From NCBI GenBank assembly GCA_009667805.1, contig CM019063.1, positions 57,892,881-57,956,880 of the forward strand: a stretch of DNA of 64,000 bases. Direction: 5' to 3'. Shown piece after piece: positions 1 to 29,900 of this stretch. The notes beneath the pieces are model-generated. The model was given only the letters and a program-made list of their open reading frames with translations. It made no database searches and was not told the DNA's origin. Source of the stretch: Leptobrachium leishanense. Taxonomy: Eukaryota > Chordata > Amphibia > Anura > Megophryidae. Position numbers and translations under genes: made by a program. Position 1 is the first letter of the stretch, and each line of letters begins with the position of its first letter.

Positions 1-58
1 AATGATCCTGCACTAGCCGTGGTCATAGTGGTCTTTTTTATTTGCATTATATCTTTAA

Positions 59-482
59 GGCTGGGGTCAGACGAACGCAGTGCGAACGTGCGTTTAGCCG
101 CACTTTATGACGGCCGTGGTAGCAGCAAATGACGTCCAACGCAGGCCCAAACACGAAGTACGGCTGCACAAAGGTTCGGCCGCGCAATGCAAGTGGCAAA
201 CAAACGCATTTTTGCAAGAACGTTGAACCGCTAGTACTGGCGTACAGAGTGCGCTGCGTCCGCATAGCGGCGTGTGTGCGTGATTAGGAGACGTCAGATG
301 CTGCTAATGTCCGGCCAACATCACGTCCAGACACCCAAAGTTTCCTGGTTTGGATCCGTAAAAATCACGGCCGTAATTGCGCATCGTATGACCGCTATCG
401 CGTCTTCTGTGAAAAATGCGTTCGGACGCATCGACACACTTTTTGACGGTAGACGTGAAAATCCGTTTGTCTGACCCCAGCC
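59..482. mobile_element. PIF/Harbinger-type MITE, copy 1
   Basis: Terminal inverted repeats GGCTGGGGTCAGAC and GTCTGACCCCAGCC flank a non-coding body of about 424 bp, with TTA/TAA at each side. The ends match the autonomous Harbinger at 48852-51993. It lies in a TTC23L intron, 43 bp before the exon starting at 526. Confidence 0.85.
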
Positions 483-525
483 TTAGATGTATTTCTAGTA
501 TCTTTCATTTCCCCTTTTCCCCCAG

Positions 526-17148
<16,623 letters not shown>

Positions 17149-17511
17149 ACCCTTCCGTGTCATGGCGGTTTTCCCATGTATTTATTTATCAAGTAATGAA
17201 CTTAAAAGGGGCTTCATTCCCAAACCAGTTTTCTGCAAACAAAAAGCGGAAGAGTAATTTCCTCTGAAATGGAGAATCTTTTGAAAAAGCTGGACATAAC
17301 ACCCAGCACCACGTCAGGACATCGCTGTGGGTCACAGAATACATCGGGTGAAGCTCGGAAATTCACGATTTGTTAGGAAATACGAATAAAAGTTACAGTA
17401 GATTCCGCAACCTTAAAGGGTGGATGTTTTGTCCGACTGCCGCAGCATATTCCTGGACGGGACAAACGGGAGAATATTCTACAGTGTAGCTGGTTCATGT
17501 GACATTGTGCA

Positions 17512-17517
17512 AATAAA
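17512..17517 (+). terminator. Candidate polyA signal of TTC23L
   Basis: An AATAAA in an A-rich tract, about 360 bp after the proposed TTC23L stop. A second AATAAA (17144-17149) overlaps that stop codon itself. Confidence 0.35.
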
Positions 17518-17803
17518 AAAATAAATCGGCATTTTAATAAAAATTACATTTTATTAACCAATGATTTTAGTTGAATTTGACAGGAAGTTTGTGCTCTTGT
17601 TCTTTTTTAAGCTGTTCAAGCTGGTGGATATTAGTAATTTTGTTCTAGATGAAGGAAAAAAAATAAATGTCTTCCATTGGCAACAGTTCATCCATTGTCA
17701 GCAAACACCGGCTAAATCATACAGAGCGCGTCCAGAGTTGGTGAAGATACGTCTATTTGTATATAAAAATTAAGAACTCATAAAAAGAGGTTTTAAATTT
17801 GGT

Positions 17804-17809
17804 TTTATT
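17804..17809 (-). terminator. Candidate polyA signal of BRIX1
   Basis: TTTATT on the plus strand (AATAAA on the minus strand), 158 bp past the BRIX1 stop. With the TTC23L signal it marks a short convergent intergenic region. Confidence 0.45.
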
Positions 17810-17966
17810 ATATAAAACATACGTTCTGAATTTTTAAACCACATCTGCGTCTCGTGCATTGGATGGCAGAGGAGAGGATTGTGATCCAAACAAGTCCAAG
17901 AACAGATGAACAAAAACATCAGAAGCCCAACTATACACCAAGCATCTCCACGCTGCGCCCCGCAGT

Positions 17967-20900
17967 TCAGGCGTGTTTCTTAGTCACTCTCTGGCGTTTG
18001 AATTTCTTGTCTTTCCTCTTAACGCTCGGTTTCCGCGCTGGCGGCTCCATCTCTATGGTCTCCGGTTTCTTTTCGGCGGGCGTGTAGAAGACGTCCTCTG
18101 TGGGATCTGGTGGTATAATAGCCCCCTCTTCATTCTTCTTTGCCTTCTGCAACTCCTTGACCATCTGTTTTTCTCTGACTTTGGCAGCTGTAGCCAGACG
18201 GATGAGGCGCCGATGCTTAAAAATAAAAAGCGCGTTAACAGCGTAACTCTTACATCACTTGTAGAAATGATCAAAACGGTCTTCAACAATGACATTTTAC
18301 ACATGTATTTACATACACGCTTTGAGAAAAACATTTAGGCATTCTTTAGGCGTTTGCATTCTTAACCTCCCTGGCGGTATTCCCGAGTGTGTGACTCGGG
18401 GTTAAATTTCGCTACCGCGAACGGTAACCCCGAGCCACACTCGGGCTGGATGTTTACTCACCTCCTCCTGGCTCCCTCGCTGTCCCCCACAGTGTGATCG
18501 CGGTGAGCTGCTTCCTGGAAGGCTCCCTGCGAGTCACACGATGCAGGGGGGGGCGGGACCAGCATAAAAGAAAATCTTTTTTACAGCACCTTGGATAATA
18601 CAGTGTAATGTTTATGTACGGCCACTAGGTGGCAATACAGGATAAGAAATAGACCCTACATCATCTCACCCTTGTTTTCAGACAGATTCCAGTGTTTTCT
18701 TGTATTTTATTGAATATCATTTTGGATAATTATTTTTGGGATAATAAATTATTATGTCGTGTTTCAAACTTTATCGGACTCCGTGTACTTACTATTTATT
18801 TATAAAGGATTTTACCAGTAAGGACTCTTGATTGCACGGATTTCAGTGTGTGATTTCTAATTATTACAGGCTAACTATGTACAAAAACACGTTTCCTTAA
18901 ATAAAAAAATAAAAAAATTGAGATGCTTTTAGACACAAAATTTTGAAAAAATTAGACCGCCTGGGGAGGTTAACGCCTGGGGAGGTTTTTTGTATTTCTT
19001 TTTAACAATTCCGAGAGAAATCTCAATGTATCCTTCCTGGCAATTTTTTTTTTTTGGAGAAAGTATCACTACGTACTTCTAAACTCTGGTGTGTATACAT
19101 ACATAACCCCCCCCCCCCCCTCTTAACAGCATGCACTATACCCCAGGGCATATAGAAAACAGAATATGCACTCGGGGTACCAAAACATAAAATTGATATC
19201 AATGTTTCAGCCCCACTTGGGCCTTTATCTTGATAAAAGGCCCACATGGTACCAAAACATTGATCCTAATATCAGGTGCATTAATAAAAGGTTTTATTTC
19301 ATGTTTTAAAACCAAGAGTGCATCTTCTCCATGTTAGAGATGGAAATAATAAATACCCCCCCCCCAACACTATTTTACCTTGCACCCCAAGATATTCAAG
19401 TTCTGATAATGTCAATCACAGGACAAAGACAAAACCAACCATCCACCATGCAGATGGGATCAGTTGCCCATGCGAGCGCTCTATTCACATGGTTTAGGAA
19501 GGACGATGTGGCATGATCGCTCCAATGTACAATCCCTGCATTTTTTTATGACTTTCCAAACAACACGTTCCCCCATACCATGTTAGGAGACTGATAATGA
19601 GGGTTCTCGAATAAGGTCGGCCCGCCAAAACTGCCCTGAAAGATCTTGATGAGATTCAAAACAAAGCGAGGTCCGATTTCCACCAGAGAGGCGTCTTCTT
19701 CTATGATCTGTACGGCAGGCAGGAGGAGAAAAATAAAGTGTTAAAAGATTCAACAAATATCAATGCAAAAGGTAAAAACGAATGCATGAAAAGCCGCGAT
19801 GGGACATCAAGGTAAACACGTGGGTGACGAACATGCGCACGGGGTGAAGAGCGACCAATATAAATCGATTTTTCACTCTTGGTTCGGTGGCTTTATTAAT
19901 ATTTCCTTCGTCAATTTTTCAGTTCAACCATTCGGGGGTTAAAATGTGCAATCTGCCGTCACTTCACATTATTCACTGCATGATTACAGGTCTGTCACTT
20001 GTATTCTTTCCATCTGGTGTAGGAATGAGGCGATAATGGGTTGTTTTACAGTTTCATAGTGGATTTCTAATCTGAGGACAGGTCTCCGCATATTCATCAG
20101 ACCACGTGGTCAAGGAACTATATTTACCATAATGCTCAGGGCCTGCTTAGAATAGCTCACCACCTCTACCATATACTTAGCCCCTGCTGTCCCACATATA
20201 CATTCGTTTTACACTCCTGAGGAAGCCGTGTGTTGAGCGATACGTGTCGAGTGTTTACCATTATTGTTACTTTTCAGGTATTGGCGTAGATGTACATCTA
20301 GGTCTGGTCTGCTTGAGCGGTCGCCGACTGGACCAGTGATATTAGACCTGTGCACCTTGTATATAGGTGTTTATTGGGGTTTTGCTGCTTTTTCTTCTTC
20401 ATGGCTTTGGGCAATTGAGATATTTAGATACATACATGGTTCTATGCGCTTTCCTATACCCACAAAACCTCGAAGGCCTGTTTCCATCTTTTTTTTCTTC
20501 TATAGAGAGCCTTCACCTTCTTCAGGTGAGGTAAACGGGTCTATTACCTATCCAGCCCAGACTTCTGCAGCACCATAGCGTTGACTGTGTCGTCCAATAT
20601 GCATGTATTGGAGAGATCTCAAACTCGTCCCCCCCCCCCAGATGTTTCTGAACTACAACTCCCATGATTCTCTAGCCATCTATTGCATTCAAGGATTTCT
20701 GGGAATTGTAGGCAATCGACATCTGGGGGAGGGACAGGGTTTAAGATCCTTGTAATAGAAGATACTCCTTATTAGTGTAAAACATGCAAACGGCTCAGCC
20801 GGAGTCAGAGATCCTCACCTTCCAGAGACATTCGGTGTAATTAGCTGCATGGCAGGTAAATAACGATTAATGGATAGAAGCGATACAAAATAAGAAAGCG

Positions 20901-23900
20901 TTGAAATAGTGTAAACCCTGAATAATATGGAATACTAAAAGCTATAAAAACAAAAAATAAGTATATCACCACTCCGGCTCCTTGGCCAAGAGGTGCCGTT
21001 GGTAATATTTTTATTATTGTAGCCATCGTGTGAGTTTTATCCTAATTTTAAGTATTCATAACATTCAGCTTTTACACCGTTTCAACGCTTTATCTTGCAG
21101 GACTTTCTCATCCAATTTTTATCTTCTATTTGTTTGGAAATGCACCAGGATTTCCCCCCGGGGAGAATGAATGACAGCCCAAAAGTGATCAGTGTCTTTA
21201 GAGCAGGGGGTCGGCAACCTCGGCCCTTCAGATGTTTTTGAAATACATTTCTCTAAAGTGTGGCCGAGCATCATGGGAGATGTAGTTCCAGGACACCTGG
21301 AAGGCCAAAGCTGCTGACCCAAATACGTAAGAGTGTAGATCTCGTATCATTTGCCAAATAAGCTACTTCAAGTAATTTAAAAATTGCGGCTGCTGTCCGT
21401 GTCTATACAATGGTGGACTGTTTCCTTTACGCACCTGAAAATTCCTAAACCAGATCCTGTTGTCAGCTATGGAGAAGCTGAAGACGTGGTCCACGAAAGG
21501 CTGGCTTCTGGGGTGATACCTTGGGGTTCCGAAAATCTAGATCAAGAAAAAGATAGGTAAAAAAGGATGTGATTTCTCTGCCTGTTGAGGTGGTTGGGTC
21601 AGAGACTGTACAGACTTCTAAACGACTGGATGACTTCCTGCAGACACACAATATTAAGGGTCAAGAAGGAATTTTTTCCAGTGCGTTGCATAGTGGCGAG
21701 CACTTCGGATTGGGTTTTTGCTTCATTGGATCAACAGCAGTAGGCGATGTGTGAATGGATGAACCCACGTCTTTTCTCTTCAGCCTATGCAACAATCTTT
21801 ATTCTTGGTTTTTCACAACATTAACCATAGATCTTTCCTCCCTCTACGCTGTAGCAAGCGGTCTCAGAGAGGCAGCCGATGGATCAGATCTGTGCATGCG
21901 CGCAGCTTTGATCCCTAGTTCTGTACAGGTGCTATGGAATTTCTGTACATAAAGTGCTCAAGTTCAGTAGCGGCCCCCAATTTTCTGATCCTATTCTACG
22001 CAATGATCCAAAGAGGAGGAGCAACATGCATTAAGGAAGAAAAAGGAGAGTAGAATAGCCTAGAAAAAGGGGAGGGAAAGAAAAACAAAAAAAAAAAACG
22101 GCAGTTTCTCCAATTATTTAAATTGGAAGAAAAAAAAGAAAAAGAAAAAAAAGTACTATTATACAATAGTGTATCCCTTTAATGTAAACTGAGACAGAAT
22201 AGCAAATTTTGGGCCATGACAGAAAGGAAAAGCTTACATTTCCCATTCTGGTGATTTTTCAGCCCAACAATCATGTAAATCTCCAACACGCATTATGGTT
22301 TTCAGCAAATGAGTTACAGAAAAAAAACCAAGAAAAAAAAACCCACACAATCCTTCTCATACCCTGATCACCATGGATGGTGGATTCTAACCTTCCAGTT
22401 GCTGCCTTATGATCTTGCACTTTCTTCTCTGTTACATTGTGTATAGAGCAGGCGTTGTGATCGAACCCTGACGCTAATTACCAGAGTCGTCATAGTCTAT
22501 GGGGTGGATACGTTTAAAACGGCTCTGGTTACGTTTACACCCAAATGGGAATAGAGCACTGAGTGTTTTGGGATTTTTTATAAAAATGATGGCCAACCTT
22601 CACTAGATACTCAGTCCTGGCACGACCACGGTCATTATACCGGCCTCTCGGTGCTATGTTACGACATGTAAATTATAACAAATAAAAAATGAACAGCAAA
22701 GATTAAGAGAGAAAATAAATAAAAATAGAATGGAACAATACCTGTGTGAACAGCTCCTTCAGCAAGGAATAATGCGGGTGACGATCAAACTCCTGCAATT
22801 AAAAAGGGAATCAAATCAGCACCGAGCGCAGATATACAACGGATCGTCACACTGGATTCCACGCAGCGGATCGTCACACTGGATTCCATGGTGACCAGCG
22901 AGGATAATAAAGCAATGTGGTGTATCGATGGATATAAAGAAGCCAATTCAATGGTCAGTGAAAGGAGGTTTGTGAACTTCAACACCAACCTGATCAAAGG
23001 AGAGAAGAGGACGAGATCCCTTCAGGCAATTACCCGTCATCTTCAGCTCTGCCAGTGTGTGAACTGTAAGGAGTATGAACGTCGATTAAAAGCTGCGCAA
23101 GATGCAAAGCGTGCGACCTTACGGTTAAAGGACACGGCGGCAATGAATTCGAGACATACAGTAAGTGTAATCGCCATTTCCACTAATATTAAACAGAATT
23201 ACAAAACAGGGATCGGATCATCTCTAAGAACAGAATCCAGTCTCGGCATTTCTCAGAGCGTCCAAGACTTGCAGAGGAGCCAGAATCCCTGTCGTCTTCC
23301 CTGCCTGCACGCGAGTCATGGAGGAGGCAGGGTAGGTGGTGCCACCATCCATGCACCTCTGTATTCCCTCGCAGGGTCTTCCCTGCCTGACCACAACCAG
23401 CGAGCAGGAAAGGAAAATGCCTCAAGTCAAAGCTGAGGCTCCAGGATTCCCTACTGTGTGAGAGCCGCTGGTCCACTCGTAGTATCGGATCGGGACTTCG
23501 TATCTCCTGAGGCCGAATAACACACGACCTGGACCTGAGGCCGAATAACACACGACCTGGACCTGAGGCCGAATAACACACGACCTGGACATTCCTAATT
23601 ATTAAAAAGCATCATATCACTGTGGCTACATAGCGGCTGCCCGCACTGCTAATACACAAACTACAAGACCAATTGTAATCCACAGGAGTGTCGGTAAAAC
23701 TCAGAGGGTCTCGATAGTGAAATCAAATCATTCCTCTTTATGATTTCGGCACTTTGACGGGGCTTGATGATCAAAGCCGTGTCCCCGTCTGAAGGAGTTA
23801 TTCGATGCAAGAACGTCAAGGACTGCTCCACTTTGAATATAGCAGACAAATGCTACAGCATTACTAATACTCTTCCTCCCCGCGTCATTAGATTTCTCCA

Positions 23901-26900
23901 GGCTTGTTTTGCTACGGCGCCCCCCCCCCCCCCCACTGCCCAGCACCATGTCTGACACCCGACGCTGGAAAAAGATACCGACCACTGATAAGACTCTAAC
24001 TCAACCTGTGCTACACGCCGACTCAAGATTGCAAGCACCTGTGAGCAGGACCCTCTACACCAGGGGTCCCCAACCCTGGTCCTCAGGGCCCATTAAAAAG
24101 GACAGGTTTGCAAGATATGTGAAGCACAGGTGATATGATTTGCTGCTCAGTGATTGCAGGATTCAGTCTGTAGTTCCAAGGGAATCCTTAAAGGGACACT
24201 CTAGGCAACATGACCACCTAAGCTATTTTAGGTGGTCATGATGCCCGGAGTATCCTGCCCTCTGTCCCCCCTCCCTCCGCTCAGCGGTTCAGCAGAAAAT
24301 GCTGAAAACAGCTGAGAGACGCGGAGGACTTTACTCCGCCCTCCCAGCTGTCAGTCAGCAGAGCGGGAATCATATTTCCCGCTTCTGCCGACTTTTACCG
24401 AGTAGGAGACGTCATCGCGCTTTCAGCATGATGACGTCTCCAAGTCACCGCAGAAGCTGGCGGCTCCCTCTGAGGGTTAGTGTTGCGCGCATCCTCTTGT
24501 GCGCAACACTAATCCTCGAGGGAGCCGGGAGGAAGCCTGCCGATTGGCTGGCTTACGTGAGAGGCGCGCATGCGCGCTTCTCACGTAAACCAGAAAGCAA
24601 GAAGACTCAAGAAGGACGGGAGCGGAAGAGGAGGGAGGGGAGTATGAAAAAAAAAAAAAAAAAAAGACACCGCTGGAAACAAGAGGATTTTAGGGTAAGT
24701 ATTACAGTTACAAAAACAAACAAAAAAAAACTATTAGGGGAATAGGGATAGGTTAGGATTAAAAAAAGAAGGGGGGGGGTGATTTTTTTAGTAGAGTGTT
24801 CCTTTAAAACCTGGCCTGTCAGGGGGCCCCGAGGACCAGGGTTGGGGAACACCATGTGCCTTTGCTTAAGAAATTTGTAATATTGTTTGATTAATCCTCA
24901 TTCTTTATTGAGAAGTGCTGCAGAAAAGGTTGTCACTCTATAAATGATAATGAGACACACACCTTATTGATCAATTATCTAGGATTCATTTTTAAAAGGT
25001 TGCTACAATCTGGAATACAGGCATACCCCACTATACCCATATAAAATGCTGTGTGGTGTCTGAGTGCATTGTAACTACGTTACTGTAGGCTGTGCTAATG
25101 TTAACTTAAACCTAGCTCTGTTACACACAAGGGGTTAATCAGTAAGGGGCGAGCTTGCCACCGAATGGTGATTTTCCCCATACGGTGCAATGTCGGGGGC
25201 ACTTAAGTCTATTGACTGAACTGTCGATTACAAATACTGGCAAATTCGCCAGTGAAATACAGTGCAATTCGGCAACCTCCGGCGGCAGACCCTGCAGCAG
25301 ATCGTGAATTCAACGCAGGGTTAGTAAAACGGAATAGATGAAGCGCGCCGAACTAGAAAGCACTGAAATTGCGCTGCTTTCTGAATAACCCGTCTAGTAA
25401 ACGTACATGAAACAAGTTGTCGAGCTTTTAAACACATGAGCAAGTGAAATGAAAGCGAAAGCTGGCTCGCTCCACTTCACAGCGGTGCCCTGTTCCCCAA
25501 ACTGCAGTATTGGGGGGGGGGGGGGGTTTAAGCTGCAGCTGTAATGCACAGCTTTACTCTGCAATATACACAGTTTAATGTTCAGCTCCGTTACAGGCAG
25601 AAATTATATATATATGTATATATAAATATAAAGGAATAAAATAGAAAGACGCTCCACTTACTATTTTGAACCAAGAACTTTGCAGATGGTCCCTGGGGAG
25701 AGTTAGACAACCTGCAAAGAACAAACACAACTAATTCAATATATTTTCCCTGCAATGCAGGTATTCAGAAAATACCAAGCAAGCCGGGCAGATAACGGGG
25801 CTGCTCTACATGGGGGGGGGGGGGGAAATCAGCTCAGCTTTTTGGCAGAGTTGCTTTTCTGGGTAGCAGACACTTTATAATGTTCTACCCCAGTGGTTTC
25901 CAACCGCGGTCCTCAAGTCCCCCCAACAGGCCAGGTTTTAAGGATCACCTTGTGGAAAGGCAGACTGAATCCTGCAATCACTGAGCAGCAAATCATATCA
26001 CCTGTGCGTCACATATCCTGCAAACCTGGCCTGTTAGGGGGACCCGAGGACCGCGGTTGGGATCCACTGTTCTACCCGAATCCAGACTTACCACATGTAC
26101 AGGTCCTGTTTCTTTTTGGCTTCGAAAAAGATGCACTTGTTGCAGTTTTTCATTTCACAGACCTGTAGAAACAGAAAGAAAGCACCGTCACAACACAGAG
26201 CGTGCACCGCTGCGCTAGCAGCATCTCGGCAAACATAAGGTTAAAGTAGGAGCCGGCTAGACTAATACTAATGCGTTTCCACAATAGAATAATGCGCGTT
26301 TGGTTCCTTCGTATTCATCCCACGGGGTGAAGGGATGGTTTGCGCGTCAGTACGACAATGTGTTTTGTGAATAAAAATGTGGTGTAGTCCATGGAAGGGA
26401 TGTGAATGAGAAGAACACACAAGATACTGGACATACAGCAGCTCTACAAACCACATTCACAGAACTCCACTTTAATATGGTTTTAAATGGGGGAAAAAAA
26501 AAACTACTTATTTAGGAATAAAAGATGGGGATTTGGTCAGAAAATACAACCACACATTGCACAAGCTGCCACAACGTCACGGCAGGTTCTGTAAAACTCA
26601 AGTGCAGCGCTCCTCTGAATTGTGCGTGTCGTGTTCATTAGTCTCAGAAGCCCATTATAAAAAATACATGTTCAGGTTGAGGGCAGCCTTTCTAGTCTGT
26701 TACATCTTGAGGGCTGACCACCCTCTCTGGTTTTGCACCACTTCCTGATACAGATACACCATTGTGGGTTCTATTTATACCGTATGCACAAAGAAAAAAC
26801 GGTTTGGAGCGCTGATCCCTCCTGGGCAGCTGCACAAACCAGACGTATCCAGCCCACTTCATGTATAAACCAAGGAAAAAGTTAATTTGCACTTCTTCCC

Positions 26901-29900
26901 ACAGCTCCATGCAAAACACTACAGGAGGTTTTAGTTTACTTGAATGGCCATTGAAGTGTTAAGTTCACCTACCGCATCAAGACACCTCTTTCAAGGTAGG
27001 TCCTAACAGTGCTACAGTTGCTGGTAGGCCATTATTTGGTTACATTGGGTTAGGACTCACCTTGAAAGAGGTGTCTTGATGTGGCGGGTGAGCTTAACAC
27101 TTCAATGGCCATTCAAGTAAACTAAAACCTCTGTAGTGTTTTGTTCTGCATGGAGCTGTGGGAATAAGCGCAAATGACAACCTTTATTTCTATTTACACC
27201 TTATATGTCCCGAGTAAGGGCAGTATTACAAAGCTGGTGCTAACTTAGGCTAGGGTCAGACTAACGCATTTTTCGCGTCGTCCGTGGAAAAAGTGCGTTC
27301 GAACGAATGGACGTATTTTTTTCACGGAATACGCGATAGCGGTCATACGATGCGCATTTCCGTGCGTGATTTTGTACGGATCATCAATAAAACCCTTTTT
27401 ACGTCTGGACATTATGTTGGCCGGACATTAGCAGCGTCTGACGTCTCCTAATCACGCACACATGCCGCTAGCGGATGCAGCGCACTCTGTACGTCAGTAC
27501 TAGCGGTATCACGTTCTCGAAAAAATATGTTTGTTTGCCGCTTGCGTTGCCCGGCCGAACTTTCGAGCGGCCGTACTTCGTATATTGCCTGACATTGGCC
27601 GTCATTTGCTGCTACTACTGCCATGATAAAGTACGGCTGCACGCGCGTTCACACTGCGTTCGTCTGACCCCCAGCCTTAACCAGAGCTGTTGTAAACTTA
27701 GCAACTCCATAGACTTTGGTTAGGAAGGGTAAGAGCTGCCGTGATGGGGTACGTGACGTTGTGACGGGATTATGCAATGTACCATCCTGTTTCCTAACCA
27801 AATCCCCAAAGTTTATGCCTAAATTTGGAGTTTTTGGAATCTTTAAAATCGTATTAAAGTGGAGTGCAGTGAATTGCGTACCTTGAGCTCATTGGCCTCA
27901 GAAGCACCGCAATACAAAATCCATGTTCAGGGGAGAAGAGCCATTCTGCTTGTGCATGGAATAAGATCTAGGATGAACTAGCCGAAAGAAAATAATCCCT
28001 TCGTACAGCAAGGTGTGACAAATAGCTATTGGACATAAGAGCGCGTGAGAAGATTTACAAGTCTGGCCAAAATTTAACGCACGCAATTATTCAGAAGTAT
28101 GCAAAACAAATAGATATACATATTGGGTGCTTGGGAGGAAATCCTGGGAGCCCAGAACTTACTGGCCCCTGGAAAATATGCTAGTGCTGACTATCCCAAC
28201 CCTGGTCCTCAGGTCTCCTTAACAGGACAGGTTTAAGGCTAGGGTCAGACTAACGCATTTTTCACGTTGTCCGTGAAAATGTGCGTTCGAAGAATGGACG
28301 TATTTTTTCACGGAATACGCAATAGCGGTCATACGATGCGCAGTTTCATCCGTGATTTTGTACGGATCATCAATAAAACACTTCTTGCATCTGGACGTTA
28401 TGTTGGCCGGACATTAGCAGTGTCTGACGTCTCCAATTCACTCACACACGCCGCTAGCGGACGCAGCGCACTCTGTACGTCAGTACTAGCGGTTTAACGT
28501 TCTCGAAAAAATGCGTTCATTTTCCACTTGCGTTGCGCGGCCGGACTTTTGTGCGACCGTACGTCGTATATTGGCTGTCATTGCCCGGCATCTGCTGCTA
28601 GCACGGCCGTGATTAAGTGCGCCAGAACGCGCGTTCGCACTGCCTCAGTCTGACCCTAGCCTTAAGGATCACCATGGGGGAAATGCAGACTGAATCCTGC
28701 AATCACTGAGCAGCAAATCATATCACCTGTGCTGCGCTTCACATATCTGGAAAACCTGACCTGTTAGGGGGACCAGGGTTGAGAAACACCTGCTAGGGCC
28801 TTATATTCAAGTAAGCTTAGCAGGTCGGCCATGTTTCCCTGGACACATATTGCCATTTCGTACAGACGAGATCACAGGGAAAAGTGCTGCCCTGCAACAT
28901 GTATATTTCATATACTGCGGCATAGAAAGCAGAAGCAGGTCTCCTGGGATTCCTTACCTGCAGTGTGTGGATTACACATGCTGCGGGGTGGCATTTTCCA
29001 TGCACTGCCTGTCAGCATGAATACATTATATTTGTCCAGGAAACATGGCCGATCTGTTAACCCTATATCCAAGTGGGGAAGACATTTTTACAAAGTGTAT
29101 GGGGGGGGGGGAATCTTACCTCATTTATAACAAACAGCTTGTCTTTCCGGTCCATTTTGGTATCTGCGGAGAGGAAATAGAAGATTACAAAATCTACAGC
29201 ATTAAAAACAGAGCGCTACCTGCCCCACATTTACTCCATTATGGTGTATTACGTCACCTTGAACACGAGGCTCAATGCTATATCCCGGGGGACAGCAACC
29301 TTCTCCCTCCAGTGCAGAGGTTTTGAAACTCCATCTCCCATGAAGCTCAGCCACTCATTAGGTTGGTTAAGCATCATGGGAGATGTAGTTACAAAACATC
29401 TGGAAGGCCAAGGTTGATGACCCCCGGCTCCAGATCGTGTTAAAATGATCACGGTAGTGTAAGGGGTTAAAATCTAACACATTTGCTCACCATTAGGCGC
29501 AACATACGGTGAAAATGTAAATTCCTTTCACATTATCTATGTGTCAGGACAAAATCAAATGGCACGCTGACCACAGTCACTTCTCTCAAATATCTAGGCA
29601 TGTGGTTAGACCAGGGCTTGACAAATTTGCTTTGAATCGAGGAGCCAGCTGCAAACGTTAGGCCGGGGTCAGACGGGCACCCTAGATGCGCACATACTGA
29701 TGTGCCTACCGGCGATCGTTGCAGCTCTGTGACGCTGCAACGGGGTCACTCACACGCTTGAGTGCGCACACAAAAATGCACGCACAACAAGCATCCGTGC
29801 AAAGCCTCCCTGTCAAACCGCTAGACGTGCGTTGATGGGGCTGCAAAGCATGATTCTCCATAGGAGGAGCGAGCCTTGCAACACTGATCACACTAACTGC

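Larger units (their letters stand above)
19708..21434 (-). other. BRIX1 intron 8
   Basis: No exon-like conservation. It holds a block at 20219 with GAGGAAGCCGTGTGTTGAGC that resembles the loop of the hairpin at 62496-62737, and two copies of the ACTACAACTCCCATGAT MITE (20626-20733 and 21204-21320). Confidence 0.6.

Noticed and set aside
24299..24745. 148-codon frame ending in a Lys/Arg-rich tail
   Set aside because: Lies wholly inside the T2-type MITE; the tail is an A-run and no domain is visible.
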